From Subdoligranulum variabile (GTDB lineage: Bacteria; Bacillota; Clostridia; Oscillospirales; Ruminococcaceae): DNA of 64,000 nucleotides. This document shows positions 8,453 to 16,751 of the stretch, piece after piece. The notes below the pieces were generated by a model. The model did not search any database and was not told the origin of the DNA. It saw only the letters and a program-made list of their open reading frames with translations. The stretch spans positions 283,016 to 347,015 of the forward strand of contig QAKI01000043.1 in the NCBI GenBank assembly GCA_003343905.1, in the 5' to 3' direction. Within the stretch, counting starts at the first letter, position 1, and every line of letters begins with the position of its first letter. The translations under genes and the position numbers were made by a program.

Positions 8453-8490
8453 CAGCCCTCCGGCCATGCTGCCGGGGGGCTGTTTTGTTT
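8453..8490 (+). terminator. Rho-independent terminator after paralogue B
   Basis: Stem CAGCCCTCCGGC (8453-8464) pairs with GCCGGGGGGCTG (8471-8482) and is followed by TTTTGTTT. Confidence 0.8.
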
Positions 8491-8551
8491 GCGGCTGGCG
8501 GTCCCGTTCCTCTGCGGGAAACGGGGCCGCCTTTTGCGCCGCGCCGCAGGA

Positions 8552-8579
8552 ACGCCCCGGCCCGCCGCGGGCATAGTAT
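8552..8579 (+). promoter_or_regulatory. Possible mother-cell sigma (SigE/SigK-like) promoter of dpaA
   Basis: CATAGTAT at 8572-8579 fits the SigK/SigE -10 pattern CATANNNT, and an AC dinucleotide lies about 18 bp upstream. In Bacillus the dipicolinate synthase operon is SigK dependent. The -35 side is short and weak, so this is only a candidate. Confidence 0.3.
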
Positions 8580-8603
8580 GGCCCAACGAAAGGGGGAAAT
8601 GCG

Positions 8604-9392
8604 ATGTCGAAAACCTTTTGTGTGGCAGGGCGCAGCCTGCGGCAGCAGGCCGCGGCCGATGCGCTGCGCGCGGCGGGCTACCGCGTGGTGGATGCGTCGG
8701 ATGCTGCCTGGGCCGACTGGGTGCTGTTCCCGGCGGCGCAGCAGCGGATCAACGACGAAACGGCGCGCATTCTGCAGGCGGTGCGCCCCGGCACGCTGCT
8801 GCTGGCCGGGCGTCCCGGCGCACCATTACAGCGGGCGGCCCGGGAAGCGGACCTGCCCCTGGTGGATTACTTTGCGTATCCGGAGCTGGAGGCCCTCAAC
8901 GCCATCCCCACGGCGGAAGGCTGCCTGGCGCTGCTTTTGGAACTTCGCCGCCGCACCGTGTGGGAGAGCCGCTTTCTGGTGCTGGGCTACGGGCGGGTCG
9001 CCCGCGCGCTGGCGCAGCGGTTGGTTTTGTTGGGCGCGGAGGTGACGGTGGCGGCCCGCAGCGCGGAACAGCGGGCCGAAGCCCGGGGCGCGGGTTGCTG
9101 TGCCGAACCGCTGGACGCCCTGCCCGGCTGCCTGCCGCAGTTCGATACCGTCATCAATACGATCCCCGCGCCGGTATTGCCCCGCGCGCTGCTGCAAAAG
9201 CTGCCGCGCGGGGCGCTGGTGGTCGATCTGGCCAGCAGTCCGGGCGGGGTGGATTTCGCATCCGCAGAGCAGTTGGGCATCCGTGCGCAGTTGGCTTCGG
9301 CGCTGCCGGGGCGGTACGCGCCCTGTACGGCCGGTGCGCTGACCGCCCGGGCCGTGCTGCATCTGCTGCAAGACAGGGGGGAACCGGTATGA
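8604..9392 (+). CDS. dpaA: Dipicolinate synthase subunit A
   Basis: DpaA with DpaB oxidises dihydrodipicolinate to dipicolinic acid in the mother cell, for loading into the spore core. The 262-aa protein has an N-terminal domain carrying VLFPAAQQRIND and a C-terminal Rossmann fold with the NAD(P)-binding VLGYGRVARALA (about residues 126-137), INTIPAPVLP and VVDLASSPGGVDF, all characteristic of the DpaA/SpoVFA family. It is somewhat shorter than the roughly 300-aa Bacillus protein. AAAGGGGG precedes ATG 8604. Its stop overlaps the dpaB start (ATGA), so the two subunits are translationally coupled. Confidence 0.92.
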   Translation: MSKTFCVAGRSLRQQAAADALRAAGYRVVDASDAAWADWVLFPAAQQRINDETARILQAVRPGTLLLAGRPGAPLQRAAREADLPLVDYFAYPELEALNAIPTAEGCLALLLELRRRTVWESRFLVLGYGRVARALAQRLVLLGAEVTVAARSAEQRAEARGAGCCAEPLDALPGCLPQFDTVINTIPAPVLPRALLQKLPRGALVVDLASSPGGVDFASAEQLGIRAQLASALPGRYAPCTAGALTARAVLHLLQDRGEPV

Positions 9393-9982
9393 AGTGGGAT
9401 CTGGACAGGGAAGCGCCGCGCACCGTAGCGTTTGCGCTGTGCGGCAGCTTTTGCAGTTTTTCGGCTGTATTGCCGCAGGTGGAGGCCCTTTGCAGCCGTG
9501 GGTGGAAGGTGCTGCCCATCCTCAGCGCCAGCGCCGCAACGCAGGACACGCGCTTCGGCACAGCCAGCGGGCTGCGGCAGACGTTGCGGGAGATGACTGG
9601 CCACGCGCCGCTCACGACCCTGCAGGAGGTGGAGCCGCTGGGCCCCCGGCATATGGCCCAGGCGCTCGTGATCGCTCCGGCCACCGGCACCACGATGGCG
9701 CTGCTGGCGGCGGGGATCAGCTCCACCCCGGTGACGCTGGCGGCCAAAAGCCTGCTGCGTATCGGGCGGCCCGTGGTGCTGGCGCCGTCCACCAACGACG
9801 GGCTTTCGGGCAGCGCGCCGGCGCTGGCGACCCTGCTGCAGCGCCGCCACTATTATTTTGTGCCCTTCGGACAGGATGACAGCTATAAAAAGCCGTGCAG
9901 CCTGAAAAGCGACTTCTCCCAACTGCCGGACGCGCTGGAAGGCGCGCTGCGCGGGGTGCAGGTCCAGCCGGTGCTGCTGTAA
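9389..9982 (+). CDS. dpaB: Dipicolinate synthase subunit B
   Basis: This is the flavoprotein-like partner of DpaA. The 197-aa protein resembles phosphopantothenoylcysteine decarboxylase-type flavoproteins: FALCGSFCSFSAVLPQ near the N-terminus (residues about 15-30), ALVIAPATGTTMALLAAGI and VLAPSTNDGLSGSAPAL, followed by YYFVPFGQDDSYKKPCSL, a SpoVFB signature. It overlaps dpaA by four bases. Finding both subunits intact supports real spore DPA synthesis in this organism. Confidence 0.92.
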   Translation: MKWDLDREAPRTVAFALCGSFCSFSAVLPQVEALCSRGWKVLPILSASAATQDTRFGTASGLRQTLREMTGHAPLTTLQEVEPLGPRHMAQALVIAPATGTTMALLAAGISSTPVTLAAKSLLRIGRPVVLAPSTNDGLSGSAPALATLLQRRHYYFVPFGQDDSYKKPCSLKSDFSQLPDALEGALRGVQVQPVLL

Positions 9983-10083
9983 AGGCGGGCATATCGGGCC
10001 GCGGACCTCAATATATAAAGTAGTAAGACAAACATGCACAGTAAAGCAGCGCGGCGCCGCAGGGCAGGACCCGGCGGCGCAGG

Positions 10084-10115
10084 GGCGCGGTGCGGGATGC
10101 GCCGCGCGCCTTTTT
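10084..10115 (+). terminator. Rho-independent terminator after dpaB
   Basis: A GCGCGG...CCGCGC-type stem between 10085 and 10107 continues into GCGCC and a TTTTT run at 10111-10115. It lies only 27 bp before the next start codon, so the downstream murA-like gene either depends on read-through or on a promoter I could not identify. Confidence 0.6.
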
Positions 10116-10141
10116 CCGTTGCGGTGCAAAAGGGGGCCATC

Positions 10142-11419
10142 ATGCAGACGATCACGATTACCGGCGGGCATACCTTGCACGGGACCATACGACCGGCCGC
10201 CGCCAAAAACAGTGTGCTGCCGCTGCTGGCGGCCACCCTGCTGTGCGGCGGTCCGTGCTGCCTGCGCGGCGTGCCGGACCTGGCCGATGTGGATACCAGC
10301 CTGGCGCTGCTGCAGGCGGTGGGGGCCGGGGCGTCGCGCCACGGGCCGGACCTGTGTACGCTGCCGATACCGGCGGCCGCCCTCTGTGGCGAGATTCCGC
10401 CTGCGCTGGCGGGGGCCATGCGCAGTTCGGTGTTTTATCTGGCACCGCTGCTCTGCCGCGCGGGTATGGTGCGGCTGCCCCTGCCGGGCGGGTGCCGTCT
10501 TGGCCCCCGGCCGGTGGATATCCATCTGGCGGGGCTGGCGGCCATGGGGGCGCAGGTCGAACTGGAAGGCGAAGCCGTCACGCTGCGGCGCTTCGGCCCG
10601 CTGCGGGGCACGGACTTCACGCTGCGCCTGCCCAGCGTGGGGGCCACGGCCACGCTGCTGATGGCGGCCTGCTGCGCCATGGGCACCACGGTGCTGCGGG
10701 GCGCGGCCTGTGAGCCGGAAGTCTGCGACCTGGCGCGGTTTTTGCGCGCCTGCGGGGCACAGATCACCGGCGAGGGCACGCCGGTCATCGTCGTGCGGGG
10801 GCGGCAGACCTTGAACGGCGTCGCCTATACGCCGGTGCCGGACCGCATCGCCGCGGCCACCTATGCGGCGGCGGTGGCGGCCGCGGGCGGGCAGATCACG
10901 GTGAACGGCTGCGCGCCGCGCTACTACCGCGCGTTTTTGGACTTTTTGCAAAGCTGCGGCGTGGAGGTGCGCCCCGGCGCGGATACGGTGGAACTGGCCC
11001 GCGACCCGGACCGGCCCCTGCGCGGCGGGCAGCATCTGTATGCCAACGCCTGGCCCGCCTTCGCCACCGATACCGCGCCCCTGGCCGCCGCCGTGCTGCT
11101 GGAGGCCGAAGGCCCCAGCGAGATCTACGACCACCTGTTCGCCAACCGCTTTTCCTGCGCGGAAGGGTTCGCGGCCATGGGGGCGGACTGCACGGCCAGG
11201 GGGCGCATGCTGCGCATCGCGGGCGGGGCGCGGCTGCATTCGGCCCGTGTCACGGCGCCGGACCTGCGGGGCGGGGCGGCGCTGCTGGTGGCCGCGCTGG
11301 CGGCGCGGGGCACGACCGTTCTGCGGGACCCCGGGCATATCCGGCGCGGCTATGCGGACCTGCCCGGCGACCTGGCGCGGCTGGGCGGGCAGTGCATCCG
11401 CCAGCAGGCCGGCGAATAA
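10142..11419 (+). CDS. murA: UDP-N-acetylglucosamine 1-carboxyvinyltransferase (MurA family)
   Basis: MurA transfers enolpyruvate from PEP to UDP-GlcNAc, the first committed step of peptidoglycan synthesis. The 425-aa protein keeps the key features: K22-N23 (AAKNSVLPLLAA), the active-site Cys118 in GGCRLGPRPVDIH, the TD motif in WPAFATDTAPLAA and RRGYADLPGDLARLGG near the end. Hence it is probably active, and fosfomycin-sensitive by family logic. The frame is open from 10034, but AAAAGGGGG before ATG 10142 and the family N-terminus fix the start. Many Firmicutes carry two MurA copies, so this may be the second one. It lies just upstream of ftsZ. Confidence 0.88.
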   Translation: MQTITITGGHTLHGTIRPAAAKNSVLPLLAATLLCGGPCCLRGVPDLADVDTSLALLQAVGAGASRHGPDLCTLPIPAAALCGEIPPALAGAMRSSVFYLAPLLCRAGMVRLPLPGGCRLGPRPVDIHLAGLAAMGAQVELEGEAVTLRRFGPLRGTDFTLRLPSVGATATLLMAACCAMGTTVLRGAACEPEVCDLARFLRACGAQITGEGTPVIVVRGRQTLNGVAYTPVPDRIAAATYAAAVAAAGGQITVNGCAPRYYRAFLDFLQSCGVEVRPGADTVELARDPDRPLRGGQHLYANAWPAFATDTAPLAAAVLLEAEGPSEIYDHLFANRFSCAEGFAAMGADCTARGRMLRIAGGARLHSARVTAPDLRGGAALLVAALAARGTTVLRDPGHIRRGYADLPGDLARLGGQCIRQQAGE

Positions 11420-11527
11420 AGGCGATAAAATTCTACGTTTGTACCAAAGAATTTGCCCATACCCCCTGATCACTTGGTGGAACTTGCAGACGCGGCGGCA
11501 TTTTTTTGCGATTTTTCTTTGCGGGTA

Positions 11528-11556
11528 TTGAAATTGTGCGGGAAATTTGTTATCCT
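11528..11556 (+). promoter_or_regulatory. Sigma-A-type promoter of ftsZ
   Basis: TTGAAA (11528-11533), a 17-bp spacer and TATCCT (11551-11556), in an AT-rich gap after murA. This would give an untranslated leader of about 95 nt. Confidence 0.55.
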
Positions 11557-11656
11557 AATAGACAGTTATAGGTAAAAAATCACGGGTCAGTGCGCCCATT
11601 TTGGGACTGCACGTGACAGATCCGCTGACACTTTCACACTTTAGGGGGATACACAC

Positions 11657-12877
11657 ATGGCATTCGTTCTCGACGAAGAAATGCAAAATGTGACCAATAT
11701 CAAGGTCATCGGCGTAGGCGGTGGCGGCGGCAACGCTGTCAACCGCATGGTGGAGTCCGGTCTGTCGGGGGTCGAGTTCGTTGCGATGAACACCGACCAG
11801 CAGGCACTGCTCAACTCCAAAGCTACGCAGAAGGTCCAGCTGGGCGCCAAGCTCACCAAAGGCCGCGGCGCCGGTGCGGACCCCGAGGTCGGCCAGCGTG
11901 CCGCCGAAGAAAGCAAGGACGAGATTTCCAACGCGCTGAAGGGCGCGCAGATGGTCTTTATCACCGCCGGTATGGGCGGCGGCACCGGCACGGGCGCCGC
12001 GCCCGTGGTGGCGGAGACTGCCCATGACCTGGGCATCCTGACCGTCGGCATCGTGACCAAGCCCTTCGCCTTTGAAGGCAAGCGCAAGATGAGCCTGGCG
12101 GAGCAGGGCATCGCTTCCCTGATGATGCACGTGGACTCTCTGATCGTCATTCCCAACGAGCGTCTGAAGCTCATCAGCCAGGAGCGCATCACCCTGATGA
12201 ACGCCTTTGAGGCGGCCGACAACGTGCTGCGCCAGGGCGTCGAGAGCATCTCCAGCCTGATCAACATCCCGGCTTTCATCAACCTGGACTTCGCGGACGT
12301 GCGTTCCATCATGAAGGACGCCGGCTTCGCCCACATGGGCGTCGGCGTCGCCAAGGGCGCCGGCAAGGCGGAGAACGCGGCCAAGGCGGCCATCTCCAGC
12401 CCGCTGCTGGAGACCAGCATCGCCGGTGCGCGCGGCGTCATCATCAACATCACGTCCAGCCCCGACATCGGCCTGGACGATGTGGAGACCGCCGCTTCCA
12501 TGATCACCCAGTCCGCCCATCCCGATGCCAACATCATCTGGGGTACTGCCTTTGATGAGCGCCTGAGCGACGAGATGAGCATTACCGTCGTGGCCACCGG
12601 CTTCGAGAGCACGCCGGAGATCGACGAGCCCATCCAGGCCCATGTGGACGCCAAGCGCGCCGCCACGACCCAGCCCGCCGAGGCTGCGCAGCCGGCTGAG
12701 CCTGCCAAACCCGCCGCGCCGGACATCAACCCTGTGATGCCCAACCCCATCTTTACCCAGTCCTTCAGCACGGGCGTGGATACCCCTGTGGGCACCAGCG
12801 CCAGCGCGCCGGAGGAAGAGGAGGATGACGGCGATTATTTCGACGACCTGCTCAGCATCTTGAACAAGCGTTCCTGA
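11657..12877 (+). CDS. ftsZ: Cell division protein FtsZ
   Basis: FtsZ is the tubulin-like GTPase that forms the division ring. The 406-aa protein has the tubulin signature GGGTGTG (about residues 107-113), IKVIGVGGGGGNAVNRM at the N-terminus and the T7-loop region FINLDFADVRSIM. After the GTPase and C-terminal domains comes a short Pro/Ala-rich linker and an acidic end finishing DDLLSILNKRS. That end is not the usual D/E-IP-x-FLR peptide used to bind FtsA, SepF and other partners. AGGGGG precedes ATG 11657. It is probably cotranscribed with the DivIVA-like gene 34 bp downstream and is not set in a typical dcw cluster here. Confidence 0.97.
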   Translation: MAFVLDEEMQNVTNIKVIGVGGGGGNAVNRMVESGLSGVEFVAMNTDQQALLNSKATQKVQLGAKLTKGRGAGADPEVGQRAAEESKDEISNALKGAQMVFITAGMGGGTGTGAAPVVAETAHDLGILTVGIVTKPFAFEGKRKMSLAEQGIASLMMHVDSLIVIPNERLKLISQERITLMNAFEAADNVLRQGVESISSLINIPAFINLDFADVRSIMKDAGFAHMGVGVAKGAGKAENAAKAAISSPLLETSIAGARGVIINITSSPDIGLDDVETAASMITQSAHPDANIIWGTAFDERLSDEMSITVVATGFESTPEIDEPIQAHVDAKRAATTQPAEAAQPAEPAKPAAPDINPVMPNPIFTQSFSTGVDTPVGTSASAPEEEEDDGDYFDDLLSILNKRS

Positions 12878-12911
12878 TTTTTCCATTTGCCGCGAGAGGA
12901 TGTAAAACGCC

Positions 12912-13901
12912 ATGCCATCTGATACAAAAAGCATTCAGGAACGGGGCTTCCGCTCCGAATGGATGGGATTCAATAAAAACGATGTGCTGGCCTACATGAA
13001 CGCGCTGGCCGACGAAAGCCAGCAGCGCCAAATGGAGTACGAGCAGAAGCTGCACAAACTCGAATCCGAACTGGAATCGCTGCGCCGGGCGCGCAGTGAC
13101 TCCGACAGTCATATCGCGGCGCTGCAGGCCGAGGTGGACGCGGCCAACCAGCGCGCGGACGCAGCGGAGACCAAGTGCCGCGAGGGGGAGGACCAGCTGG
13201 AGGCCCTGCAAAAGCAGGTGGATACATACCAGACCGGCCAGCAGGAAAGCCAGAAGAACGCCAATATCTGGCAGTTGAAGTGCCATGACCTGCAGCAGCA
13301 GGTGGAAGATCTGCAAAAGCAGTTGACCACCGCAAGGCAGGCGGGCACGGCGGCCGCCCCCACGCCGGACGCGATCCGGGAAGCGCGGATGGAAGCCTGC
13401 AAAATTTTGGCCGACGCGCAGCTCTACGCCGAAAGCGCAGAAAAAGAACTGAAACAGCAGGCCGACACCCAGAAAAGCCGCATGGCGGAAAACGCCCGCG
13501 GCATCGCGGCCGGTGTCATGTTGGTGCGGGACCGTCTGGCCCGGGTGGACCAGCGGCTGAGCGCCGCCGCCCTGGACCTGGACGGGCTGACCCAGGCCAT
13601 CTACAAGGCTTTGGATGATACTGAAGCCGAGTTGAAGGAACTGGGCACCGAAATGCGCGATTTCGCCCAGGGCAACCCCGAATGGGCGGCCCCTGAAGCG
13701 GAAATGCCCGAACCGCCGGCTGCCCCCAAACCTGCCGCGCCCCAGTTCCGGGTCAAGGCGACCGCGCAGCCGGTGCGTTCCCATCGCGCCGCGCCGCCCC
13801 CGCCCAAACCCGGCAGCCGCAGGCTGCGCAATGCGCGGCATCCCATCTCCCAGATGCTTCAGGACGAGATCGACAAGATCCACGACCAGGAGCAGGGGTG
13901 A
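12912..13901 (+). CDS. DivIVA-like coiled-coil cell division protein
   Basis: The 329-aa protein begins with a short N-terminal domain containing FRSEWMGFNKNDVLAYMNAL (residues 13-32), which resembles the DivIVA membrane-binding/start region. A long coiled coil follows (about residues 35-150, rich in Glu, Gln and Lys), then a second helical part (160-255) and a Pro-rich, basic tail. DivIVA-type proteins mark curved membrane at poles and septa. Position directly downstream of ftsZ supports a division role. The identification is by layout and the N-terminal motif only. A terminator follows. Confidence 0.7.
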   Translation: MPSDTKSIQERGFRSEWMGFNKNDVLAYMNALADESQQRQMEYEQKLHKLESELESLRRARSDSDSHIAALQAEVDAANQRADAAETKCREGEDQLEALQKQVDTYQTGQQESQKNANIWQLKCHDLQQQVEDLQKQLTTARQAGTAAAPTPDAIREARMEACKILADAQLYAESAEKELKQQADTQKSRMAENARGIAAGVMLVRDRLARVDQRLSAAALDLDGLTQAIYKALDDTEAELKELGTEMRDFAQGNPEWAAPEAEMPEPPAAPKPAAPQFRVKATAQPVRSHRAAPPPPKPGSRRLRNARHPISQMLQDEIDKIHDQEQG

Positions 13902-13922
13902 GGACTATATTTCAGCACAAAA

Positions 13923-13954
13923 CCGTCCCGGCTTTGACCGGGGCGGCTTTTTTG
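13923..13954 (+). terminator. Rho-independent terminator of the ftsZ operon
   Basis: Stem CCGTCCCGG (13923-13931) pairs imperfectly with CCGGGGCGG (13938-13946) and is followed by CTTTTTTGTG and further T residues. Confidence 0.8.
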
Positions 13955-14035
13955 TGTTTTTTTCGGCGTTTTTTGTAAGAATCCGTTTCCAGGATTTGTT
14001 TACCAGAATGAAGGGATTCCAAAGGAGGAGATGGT

Positions 14036-14590
14036 ATGAACAGCATCGTCACGCCCAGTCTGGCCCAGGCAATCCTGACAGACCCGGAAACGGGGCTGCA
14101 CTGGGCCATGCGGGACTATGCCGCGCTGGTCCGGGGCATTCTGCGGCGCATCCTTCCCGGTAGGGAACATGATGTGGAAGAATGTATGGCCGATGTGTTT
14201 GTGGCGCTGTGGCGCAACGCCGGGAAGATCCGCGACGGGCAGATCCCGGTGCGGGCCTGGCTGATCGTTACGGCGCGCAACATGGGCATCAACCGCTACC
14301 GCGCCCTGAGCCGCCGGGAAGAAGTGCCCCTGACCGACGAAATGGCGCGTACCCTGGCCGACCTGCCGCCGGAGACCGGGGGCGAAGCCACCGACCTGGT
14401 GGGGGCGCTGGTGGCCGCCATGGGGCCGCCCGACCGGGAAATTTTCCTGCGAAAATATTATCTGATGCAGTCCAGCAAGGAGATCGCGTCCGCGCTGGGC
14501 CTGAGCGTAGCCAACGTGAATACCCGCCTGTGCCGCGGCCGGGACCGGCTGCGCATCCAACTGCGTGAAGGAGGAATCACCCATGTATGA
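14036..14590 (+). CDS. ECF-family RNA polymerase sigma factor
   Basis: The 184-aa protein has sigma region 2 (HDVEECMADVFVALWRNAGKI, with AWLIVTARNMGINRYR) and region 4 (SSKEIASALGLSVANVNTRL), separated by a short linker as in ECF sigma factors. It would direct RNA polymerase to a small stress regulon. AAGGAGGAG precedes ATG 14036. The stop overlaps the start of the next gene by eight bases, and that gene encodes a membrane protein of the anti-sigma type. Such pairs often autoregulate, but I could not define the promoter motif. Confidence 0.9.
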   Translation: MNSIVTPSLAQAILTDPETGLHWAMRDYAALVRGILRRILPGREHDVEECMADVFVALWRNAGKIRDGQIPVRAWLIVTARNMGINRYRALSRREEVPLTDEMARTLADLPPETGGEATDLVGALVAAMGPPDREIFLRKYYLMQSSKEIASALGLSVANVNTRLCRGRDRLRIQLREGGITHV

Positions 14591-15776
14591 CGAGCATGAT
14601 CTGATGCAGGAATTGAACGACCTGCCTTGCGGGTCGGAGCCCCTTACCGGCGCAGAGATGGACCGTCTGACCCGCACGGTGGTGGGCCGCGTAAAGCGCG
14701 CCGAAAAGCGCCGCCACAGCCGCCGGGCACGGCACCGCTGGGCGGCCGTTGGCAAGGTGCTGGCCGGCGGCGCGGCCTGCGCGCTGCTGCTGGTGGGGAT
14801 CAACGGCGTCAACCCCGCCCTGGCGGAAGGGCTGCCCCTTCTGGGCAATGTGTTCGCCTACATCAATGAACAGCCCAAAGCCTGGCTGCAGAGCGACCAG
14901 GTGAGCGGCTACGCCCAGCCTGCCCAGCTACAGGCGGAGAACGCCCCCGAATCCCAGCCGGGGGAAGCCCCCCAGGCGATGCTGGCCCAGCAGGACGGGG
15001 ATGCCGGGATAGCGGGACGTGCTGCCCCGGAAACCTATACACTCAGCCTGCGCCAGATCTACTGCGATGAACTGTATCTGCGGGTGGGCCTGGTCCTGAC
15101 GGCGGAGGATGACAGCCTGGCCGGTTTCGACGCCGTGACCATCGACCCGCCGCTGCTGGACGAAACGGCCACCGAAGCGGAAGCCAACGCCCTGTACGGC
15201 GGCGTGACCCTCAACGGGCAGCCCGTCTCCTGCGACATGCTGCCCCGCTTCAGCAAGCAGGACGACCACACCTTCGTCTGCGAACTGGACTATGACCTGG
15301 CGGGCTATACCGGCAATACGCAGGATATGCAGGCGGAGATCACGCTGTCCGATCTGGTGGGGGTCGTGTACAGCGGGGAAGGCGAGCCGCAGCAGACCCC
15401 GCTGAACGGCATTTACGCGCTGTCCTTTACGGCGTCGGCAAACGAGACCCTCACCCGGACGGGAACTTTCAGCGCGGGGAGCCAAAACGGCATAACGCTG
15501 CAAAGCGTCGCCGCAACGCCCGGCGAGACCTGCGTGACCTATTCCGTCGCCCCGCAGGAGAACGGCGTGAGTCCGGCTTTGCAGGTGTTCACCGCGGACG
15601 GCGCCAGCCTGGAACCTGCCAAAGAACTGCGCACTGAGGAGGGGGGGACGTCGGTGTTCCGTGCCTATCTGGACGCGGCGCCCGAGGGCGCGGCGGAACT
15701 GACCGTCCGCTTCGTGGATAAAAACCGCGAGGACCTGCCCCTGCTGGCCGAGTGGACGGTGACGCTGCCCCGGTAA
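14583..15776 (+). CDS. DUF4179-type membrane anti-sigma factor
   Basis: The 397-aa product has a cytosolic N-terminus (residues 1-55, acidic then Arg-rich), one membrane helix (about 60-82, VGKVLAGGAACALLLVGI) and a large extracytoplasmic beta-rich domain. The NPALAEGLPLLGNVFAYIN motif right after the helix is typical of DUF4179 proteins found with ECF sigma factors. By family knowledge it should hold the sigma factor at the membrane until a signal releases it. ATG 14583 has GGAGG upstream; an in-frame GTG at 14565 is less likely. The overlap with the sigma gene implies coupled translation and balanced amounts. Confidence 0.8.
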   Translation: MYDEHDLMQELNDLPCGSEPLTGAEMDRLTRTVVGRVKRAEKRRHSRRARHRWAAVGKVLAGGAACALLLVGINGVNPALAEGLPLLGNVFAYINEQPKAWLQSDQVSGYAQPAQLQAENAPESQPGEAPQAMLAQQDGDAGIAGRAAPETYTLSLRQIYCDELYLRVGLVLTAEDDSLAGFDAVTIDPPLLDETATEAEANALYGGVTLNGQPVSCDMLPRFSKQDDHTFVCELDYDLAGYTGNTQDMQAEITLSDLVGVVYSGEGEPQQTPLNGIYALSFTASANETLTRTGTFSAGSQNGITLQSVAATPGETCVTYSVAPQENGVSPALQVFTADGASLEPAKELRTEEGGTSVFRAYLDAAPEGAAELTVRFVDKNREDLPLLAEWTVTLPR

Positions 15777-15781
15777 AGCCT

Positions 15782-15824
15782 GATAAACAAAGATCTGCCC
15801 CGCCGGGAACCCGGCGGGGCAGAT
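15782..15824 (-). terminator. Terminator between convergent genes, stronger on the minus strand
   Basis: A 15-bp perfect stem (15793-15807 with 15810-15824, loop AA or a few opened pairs) serves both convergent units. T-rich sequence follows it only on the minus strand (CTTTGTTT). Confidence 0.65.
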
Positions 15825-15836
15825 TGGCTTGGAGGG

Positions 15837-16439
15837 CTATTTGCTTTTGGGGTGGCCGTTTTCCACGCTGCTGGTGCCCTGTTCCATCAGGTAGGTGGCA
15901 GTCAGGTCGGCGATGTGCAGCTTGACCGCCAGCGGGTAGGTGTTGTAGGCGTCGCTGACGGCAAAACTGCCGCCGCGCACCGCGTCGTCAAAACCGCCCA
16001 TGTGCCAGCGGATGGCCACGGCCTCCGCCGTTTTCAGCCGCATGAAATGTTCGATCAGGTACACGCTCTTCTCGCCGTGGCCGTAGGGCAACTGGTCCGC
16101 CACCTGGTAGAAGGGGACTTTCTCCCACTGGCCGGTGGCGTCGTTTTTCACGTTGCGGGTGCTGACCTTGTAAAAATTGGCTTTGCACAGGTCGTGCAGC
16201 AGCCCGCAGATGGCGTAGCTTTCGGCGTTCTCGCCCTCGGTGAAAAAGTGCTGCATCATGGCGTGGTAAACGTTGATGCTGTGCATGACCAGCCCGTACT
16301 CGCAGGCCCCGTGGAAACGGGTGGAGGCGGGCGCGGTGAAAAAGTCCGTCGTTTCCAGCCAGTTCAGCAGGCGGTCGGCGCCGGGGCGGGTGATGTTTTT
16401 GGTGTAGATCTCCACAAATTGGGCGTGGTAGTCTTCCAT
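15837..16439 (-). CDS. HD-domain phosphohydrolase-like protein
   Basis: The 200-aa protein carries the HD-domain metal-binding pattern: H in MHSINVYH, HD in CGLLHDLCKANFY, H in PYGHGEKS and a later conserved D in KLHIADLTATY. HD proteins hydrolyse phosphomonoesters or phosphodiesters of nucleotides. The exact substrate cannot be read from sequence. It is translated downstream of the PC4-like gene, with a gap of seven bases (16440-16446), so the two form an operon from the promoter at 16711-16739. Confidence 0.75.
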   Translation of the reverse strand: MEDYHAQFVEIYTKNITRPGADRLLNWLETTDFFTAPASTRFHGACEYGLVMHSINVYHAMMQHFFTEGENAESYAICGLLHDLCKANFYKVSTRNVKNDATGQWEKVPFYQVADQLPYGHGEKSVYLIEHFMRLKTAEAVAIRWHMGGFDDAVRGGSFAVSDAYNTYPLAVKLHIADLTATYLMEQGTSSVENGHPKSK

Positions 16440-16446
16440 GGCTGCC

Positions 16447-16668
16447 TCACAGTTCCAGATCGTTGAGGATGTCCCGCAGGGATTTCAGTTCCTCCGCCGT
16501 CAGGCTGATGCCCTTCGCCATGCGGCTGCCGTCGGGGGACCAGTCGCGGATGTCGTACTTCGGGGGATTGCCGTTCCAGCTGATCATATTGAGCTGGCGC
16601 TCCCAGCCCCGTGCGTTGGTGGAAAGCACCGCGATGCGTTCGGTGATCTCGTAGGTAAATTCTGCCAT
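16447..16668 (-). CDS. YdbC/PC4-family single-stranded DNA-binding protein
   Basis: The 73-aa protein has FTYEITERIAVLSTNARGW, ELNMISWNGNPPKYDIRDW-like sequence (here QLNMISWNGNPPKYDIRDW) and SRMAKGISLTAEE. This is the bacterial PC4-like YdbC family, whose Lactococcus member binds single-stranded DNA. It may act in transcription or repair. AAAGGAG precedes the ATG at 16668. It is the first gene of a two-gene unit with the HD-domain protein. Confidence 0.85.
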   Translation of the reverse strand: MAEFTYEITERIAVLSTNARGWERQLNMISWNGNPPKYDIRDWSPDGSRMAKGISLTAEELKSLRDILNDLEL

Positions 16669-16710
16669 ACAGCAAAAACTCCTTTCATATACATATACAG
16701 GTCTTGCAAC

Positions 16711-16739
16711 ATCATAGCCGATTCACCGGCAAAATGCAA
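16711..16739 (-). promoter_or_regulatory. Sigma-A-type promoter of the PC4-like/HD operon
   Basis: On the minus strand TTGCAT (16739-16734), a 17-bp spacer and TATGAT (16716-16711). Confidence 0.65.
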
Positions 16740-16751
16740 GAGCCGAAATGC

